DNA of 64,000 nucleotides, from contig NZ_BMQJ01000005.1 in assembly GCF_014648055.1 (NCBI RefSeq), positions 326,490 through 390,489 of the forward strand, written 5' to 3'. Made by a program: the position numbers and the translations under genes. The stretch's first letter is position 1. The number at the start of each line of letters is the position of its first letter. The DNA is from Streptosporangium pseudovulgare (GTDB lineage Bacteria > Actinomycetota > Actinomycetes > Streptosporangiales > Streptosporangiaceae). Positions 56,485 to 64,000 of the stretch are shown one piece after another. The notes below the pieces were generated by a model, which saw only the letters and a list, made by a program, of their open reading frames with translations, did not search any database and was not told the origin of the DNA.

Positions 56485-58584
56485 TTACTCGCCCCGCACC
56501 TTCGCGACGATCTCCTTGGCGATGTGCGCAGGCACTTCCGCGTAGGAGTCGAACTGCATGCTGAAGCTGGCGCGCCCCTGCGTCTTGCTACGAAGGTCAC
56601 CCACGTAGCCGAACATCTCAGAGAGCGGCACGAGCGCCTGGACGATACGCGCGCCGGCGCGCTCGTCCATCGCCCGGATCTGCCCGCGGCGGCCGTTGAG
56701 GTCGCCGATGACGTCGCCCATGTAGTCCTCGGGGGTGGTGACCTCGACGGCCATCACCGGCTCCAGGATCACGGCGTCCGCCTTGCGCGCGGCCTCCTTG
56801 AAGGCCATCGATCCAGCGATCTTGAAGGCCATTTCGGACGAGTCGACCTCGTGGAAGGCGCCGTCCTGCAGGGTGACCTTCACCCCGACCATGGGGTAGC
56901 CGGCGAGAACGCCGAACTCGGCGGCCTCCTGGGCGCCCGCGTCCACCGACGGGATGTACTCCCGCGGGATGCGGCCACCGGAGACCTTGTTCGCGAACTC
57001 GTAGCCGTCGTTGCCTTCGCCGAGCGGCTCGAGGTCGATGATGACCCGGGCGAACTGGCCGGAACCACCGGTCTGCTTCTTGTGGGTGTAGTCGACCTTC
57101 TCCACCTTGCGGCGGATGGTCTCCCGGTAGGCGACCTGCGGCCGGCCGACGTTGGCCTCGACCTTGAACTCGCGGCGCATCCGGTCGACGAGGATCTCCA
57201 GGTGGAGCTCGCCCATACCCCAGATGACCGTCTGGCCGGTCTCCTCGTCACGGCGGACCTGGAAGGACGGGTCCTCCTCGGCCAGCCGCTGGATCGCGGT
57301 GCTGAGCTTCTCCTGGTCGCCCTTGGTCTTGGGCTCGATCGCGACGTTGATGACCGGGGCCGGGAACGTCATCGACTCCAGGACGACCTGGTTGGCCGGG
57401 TCGCACAGGGTGTCACCGGTGGTGGTGTCCTTCAGGCCCATCACGGCGACGATCTGACCGGCGTGCGCGGACGGGCGCTCCTCGCGCTTGTTCGCGTGCA
57501 TCTGGTAGATCTTGCCGATCCGCTCCTTGCGGCCCTTCACGGAGTTGATGACCCCGGAGCCGGACTCGAGAGTGCCCGAGTAGATGCGGATGTAGGTGAG
57601 ACGGCCGAGGTGCGGGTCGCTCATGATCTTGAAGGCCAGCGCGGCGAACGGCTCGGTCACGTCCGCGTGACGCTCGACGGTCTCCTCCTCGTTGCCGACC
57701 GCGTGGCCCTTGAAGGCCGGGATGTCGGTCGGCGCCGGGAGGTAGGCGACGATCGCGTCGAGCAGGGGCTGGACGCCCTTGTTCTTGAACGCGGTGCCCG
57801 TCAGGACCGGGTTGATGGCGCTGGCCAGCGTCGCGCGGCGGATGGCCGCGACCAGCTGCTCCTCGGTGGGCTCGGTGCCCTCCAGGAAGAGCTCCATCAG
57901 CTCGTCGTCGTTCTCGGCGACGGTCTCGACGAGCTTGTCGCGCCACTCACGGGCGGCGTCGGCGTACTCGGCCGGGATGTCGACGACCTCGTACATCTCG
58001 CCCTTGGCCGCCTCGGCGCTCCAGAGCAGGCCCTTCATCTTCACCAGGTCGATGACGCCCTTGAAGTCGGCCTCGACGCCCCAGGGAAGCTGGATGACCG
58101 CCGGAGTGGCGTTCAGCCGGCTGACCATCATGTCGACGCAGCGGTGGAACTCCGCGCCGACGCGGTCCATCTTGTTGACGAAGCAGATGCGGGGCACGCC
58201 GTAACCGTCGGCCTGGCGCCAGACCGTCTCGGACTGCGGCTCGACACCCGCCACACCGTCGAACACGGCGACGGCACCGTCGAGGACGCGGAGCGAGCGC
58301 TCCACCTCGATGGTGAAGTCGACGTGACCCGGCGTGTCGATGATGTTGATCGTGTGGCCGAGCCACTCGCAGGTCGTAGCGGCGGAGGTGATGGTGATAC
58401 CACGCTCCTGCTCCTGCTCCATCCAGTCCATCGTGGCTGCGCCCTCGTGGACCTCACCGAGCTTGTAGTTGATGCCGGTGTAGAACAGGATGCGCTCGGT
58501 CGTGGTGGTCTTGCCCGCGTCGATGTGGGCCATGATGCCGATGTTTCGCACCTTGGCCAGGTCAAGAGCGGTCGTGGTGGCCAC
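56485..58584 (-). CDS. fusA: Elongation factor G
   Basis: This 699-residue translocase has GTPase motifs [39 protein letters not shown] and [11 protein letters not shown]. Domains II-V are complete to [14 protein letters not shown]. It lies 36 nt after rpsG. Confidence 0.97.
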   Translation of the reverse strand: MATTTALDLAKVRNIGIMAHIDAGKTTTTERILFYTGINYKLGEVHEGAATMDWMEQEQERGITITSAATTCEWLGHTINIIDTPGHVDFTIEVERSLRVLDGAVAVFDGVAGVEPQSETVWRQADGYGVPRICFVNKMDRVGAEFHRCVDMMVSRLNATPAVIQLPWGVEADFKGVIDLVKMKGLLWSAEAAKGEMYEVVDIPAEYADAAREWRDKLVETVAENDDELMELFLEGTEPTEEQLVAAIRRATLASAINPVLTGTAFKNKGVQPLLDAIVAYLPAPTDIPAFKGHAVGNEEETVERHADVTEPFAALAFKIMSDPHLGRLTYIRIYSGTLESGSGVINSVKGRKERIGKIYQMHANKREERPSAHAGQIVAVMGLKDTTTGDTLCDPANQVVLESMTFPAPVINVAIEPKTKGDQEKLSTAIQRLAEEDPSFQVRRDEETGQTVIWGMGELHLEILVDRMRREFKVEANVGRPQVAYRETIRRKVEKVDYTHKKQTGGSGQFARVIIDLEPLGEGNDGYEFANKVSGGRIPREYIPSVDAGAQEAAEFGVLAGYPMVGVKVTLQDGAFHEVDSSEMAFKIAGSMAFKEAARKADAVILEPVMAVEVTTPEDYMGDVIGDLNGRRGQIRAMDERAGARIVQALVPLSEMFGYVGDLRSKTQGRASFSMQFDSYAEVPAHIAKEIVAKVRGE

Positions 58585-58620
58585 TTCTCTCGCGTCCTCG
58601 TCGTCTCGTCGAACCCGCTG

Positions 58621-59091
58621 TTACCAGCGGTAGTGGGCGAAGGCCTTGTTGGACTCGGCCATCTTGTGGGTGTCCTCGCGCTTCTTGACGCTGGCGCCGA
58701 GGCCATTGCTGGCGTCGAGCAGCTCGTTCATGAGGCGCTCGGTCATGGTCTTCTCGCGGCGGGCGCGGGAGTACTGCACCAGCCAACGCAGGGCCAGGGT
58801 GGTGCTGCGCGCGGCGCGCACCTCGACCGGGACCTGGTAGGTCGCACCGCCGACGCGGCGGCTGCGGACCTCAAGGGTGGGCTTGACGTTGTCCAGCGCG
58901 CGCTTCAGGGTGACGACCGGGTCGTTGCCCGTCTTCTCCCGAGCGCCTTCGAGAGCGCCGTAAACGATGGACTGCGCGATGGAGCGCTTGCCGTCCAGGA
59001 GCACCTTGTTGATGAGCGCGGTGACCAGCGGCGAGTTGTGGACCGGGTCAGCCATGAGCTGACGACGACCAGGAGAACCCTTGCGAGGCAT
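58621..59091 (-). CDS. rpsG: 30S ribosomal protein S7
   Basis: The 156-residue S7 starts [20 protein letters not shown] and has [20 protein letters not shown]. It begins 2 nt after the rpsL stop. Confidence 0.97.
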   Translation of the reverse strand: MPRKGSPGRRQLMADPVHNSPLVTALINKVLLDGKRSIAQSIVYGALEGAREKTGNDPVVTLKRALDNVKPTLEVRSRRVGGATYQVPVEVRAARSTTLALRWLVQYSRARREKTMTERLMNELLDASNGLGASVKKREDTHKMAESNKAFAHYRW

Positions 59092-59093
59092 TC

Positions 59094-59465
59094 TTACTTC
59101 TCCTTCTTCGCGCCGTAACGGCTACGGGCCTGCTTGCGGTTGCGGACACCCTGGGTGTCGAGCGAGCCGCGGATGATCTTGTAGCGAACACCCGGCAGGT
59201 CCTTCACACGACCGCCACGCACGAGCACGATGGAGTGCTCCTGAAGGTTGTGGCCGACGCCCGGAATGTAGGCCGTGACCTCGATGCCGTTAGTGAGCCG
59301 GACACGCGCGACCTTGCGGAGGGCGGAGTTCGGCTTCTTGGGGGTCGTGGTGTAAACGCGCATGCAGGTGCCGCGTCGCTGGGGGCTGGCCTTGAGCGCC
59401 GGGGTCTTGGTCTTGGTGACCTTATCCTGGCGGCCCTTGCGGACCAGCTGCTGAATCGTAGGCAC
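59094..59465 (-). CDS. rpsL: 30S ribosomal protein S12
   Basis: GTG at 59465 gives 123 residues starting [20 protein letters not shown]. The two streptomycin-linked lysine regions, [15 protein letters not shown] and [13 protein letters not shown], are wild type. It is the first gene after the rpoC terminator, with its own promoter. Confidence 0.97.
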   Translation of the reverse strand: MPTIQQLVRKGRQDKVTKTKTPALKASPQRRGTCMRVYTTTPKKPNSALRKVARVRLTNGIEVTAYIPGVGHNLQEHSIVLVRGGRVKDLPGVRYKIIRGSLDTQGVRNRKQARSRYGAKKEK

Positions 59466-59705
59466 CGCGTCTCCGTTCGTGCTTGCCGGTGATTCGAATG
59501 TTGTTGCCTTTGCAGGTACTGCCGGTGTCATGACCTGCGAAGTGGCCGCCCACTCCGACCCACGCGGTCGGGCGTGTCGCGCACTTGTCGCGCCATCTCC
59601 GAACCTGCCTGGTGGAGGGGGCCACGCGGCGCCTCTGCCGACTCCCCGTGGGAACCTGTCGACGCGCACGCATGAGAGCCCATGAAGACATGGGCACGAT
59701 GGGAA

Positions 59706-59734
59706 AGACTACCCAGTCAAGCGCAACGCGTCAA
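59706..59734 (-). promoter_or_regulatory. Promoter of rpsL-rpsG-fusA-tuf
   Basis: On the minus strand TTGACG (59729-59734), a 17-nt spacer and TAGTCT (59706-59711) form a near-consensus housekeeping promoter. It lies about 240 nt upstream of the rpsL GTG. Confidence 0.7.
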
Positions 59735-59936
59735 AACCATCGCGCCTGCCGGCCGTCTCAGTGGATACCCGTATTCGTGCCATGACTCCCGCGTCCGACT
59801 CACCGCCGGCCGCTGCTGGGTCCATGACGAGTTTACCGGTCGTGCGGGACTTCTCCGGCCGTTCTTCTCGTTAACGTCCGGCCTCCACCGCAACATTCCG
59901 GTCAAGAGAGATCAATAAGAATCCGGCGGAAAAGCG

Positions 59937-59972
59937 GACGGCGCCCGCCCCCCGAAGGGGACGGGCGCCGTC
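59937..59972 (-). terminator. rpoBC terminator
   Basis: A stem of about 15 bp with one bulged A (59937-59951 with 59957-59972, GACGGCGCCCGCCCC) lies 11 nt past the rpoC stop. Confidence 0.78.
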
Positions 59973-59982
59973 GGCGTCACAC

Positions 59983-63870
<3,888 letters not shown>

Positions 63871-63896
63871 TTGTAATCCCCTCCTCAGCTTCTAGA

Positions 63897-64000
63897 TCAG
63901 ACCTCTTCGACGCTGCTCGGCTCACGCCGGGACAGGTCGATGCCGAGCTCCTCCGCGGCGCGGAAGACGTCCTCGTCGGTGTCGCGCATCTCGATGGACA
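63897..64000 (-). CDS. rpoB: DNA-directed RNA polymerase subunit beta (3' end only)
   Basis: The frame ending at TGA 63897 encodes [20 protein letters not shown] and [12 protein letters not shown], the typical actinobacterial RpoB C-terminus. Only about 34 residues are in the window. Confidence 0.92.
   Translation of the reverse strand, partial: SIEMRDTDEDVFRAAEELGIDLSRREPSSVEEV

Larger units (their letters stand above)
59466..59982 (-). other. rpoC-rpsL intergenic region and str operon leader
   Basis: These 517 bases contain the rpoC terminator (59937-59972) and a good promoter at 59706-59734. A leader of about 235 nt before rpsL follows. The 59830-59935 part is less GC-rich. No small gene is credible on either strand. 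Confidence 0.65.

Overview
The window is high-GC actinobacterial chromosome: strong G/C third positions, many GTG starts, GC-rich hairpins without T-tracts, and an rpoC of 1295 codons. Gene order and protein character suggest the order Streptosporangiales (Streptosporangium/Nonomuraea-like). That placement is inference; no 16S rRNA is present.

Region 1 (about 1-10850, minus strand) is a ribosomally made, post-translationally modified peptide (RiPP) gene cluster that runs off the left edge. In transcription order it has an ABC exporter (ATPase, permease), a YcaO azoline cyclodehydratase ending in a PxPxP tail, a small ThiF/E1-like partner with paired CxxC motifs, a leader-binding/E1-like protein fused to a SagB-type dehydrogenase, a second free-standing SagB-type dehydrogenase, five short Ser/Thr-rich precursor peptides, a PqqD-M50 membrane metallopeptidase and a LanB-type dehydratase (no stop inside the window). 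This enzyme set predicts peptides carrying azoles and dehydroamino acids, of the thiopeptide or goadsporin type. The five precursors are the most notable content: four share a Ser-Cys-Pro core motif, one is a short Cys-less form, and the cassette lies between two hairpins.

Region 2 (about 11.0-21.5 kb) is envelope and cofactor housekeeping: class F-like sortase with a lipoprotein of unusual topology, tsaE, an alpha/beta hydrolase, alr, nnr, acpS and glmS on the minus strand, then coaA and a DUF389 membrane protein on the plus strand.

Region 3 (about 21.7-28.6 kb, plus strand) is accessory: two ABC-2 type transporter modules, a lone tnpB element inserted exactly between an ATPase gene and its permease gene, and an AAA ATPase followed by a PIN-domain gene that carries a frameshift. 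It ends in a strong bidirectional terminator.

Region 4 (about 28.6-64 kb) is mostly the merged rpoBC-str-S10-spc-alpha chromosome block on the minus strand: rpoB (3' end), rpoC, rpsL, rpsG, fusA, tuf, the S10 and spc genes, secY, adk, map, infA, rpmJ, rpsM, rpsK, rpsD, rpoA, rplQ, truA, rplM, rpsI and glmM. Interruptions are small: a DUF1707 protein and a secreted membrane-anchored protein between map and infA, and a plus-strand island of three secreted or membrane proteins (a CAP-domain protein and two paralogous Pro-rich single-pass proteins) between truA and rplM. Several hairpins divide the ribosomal block into likely transcription units. No tRNA, rRNA or CRISPR array was seen.
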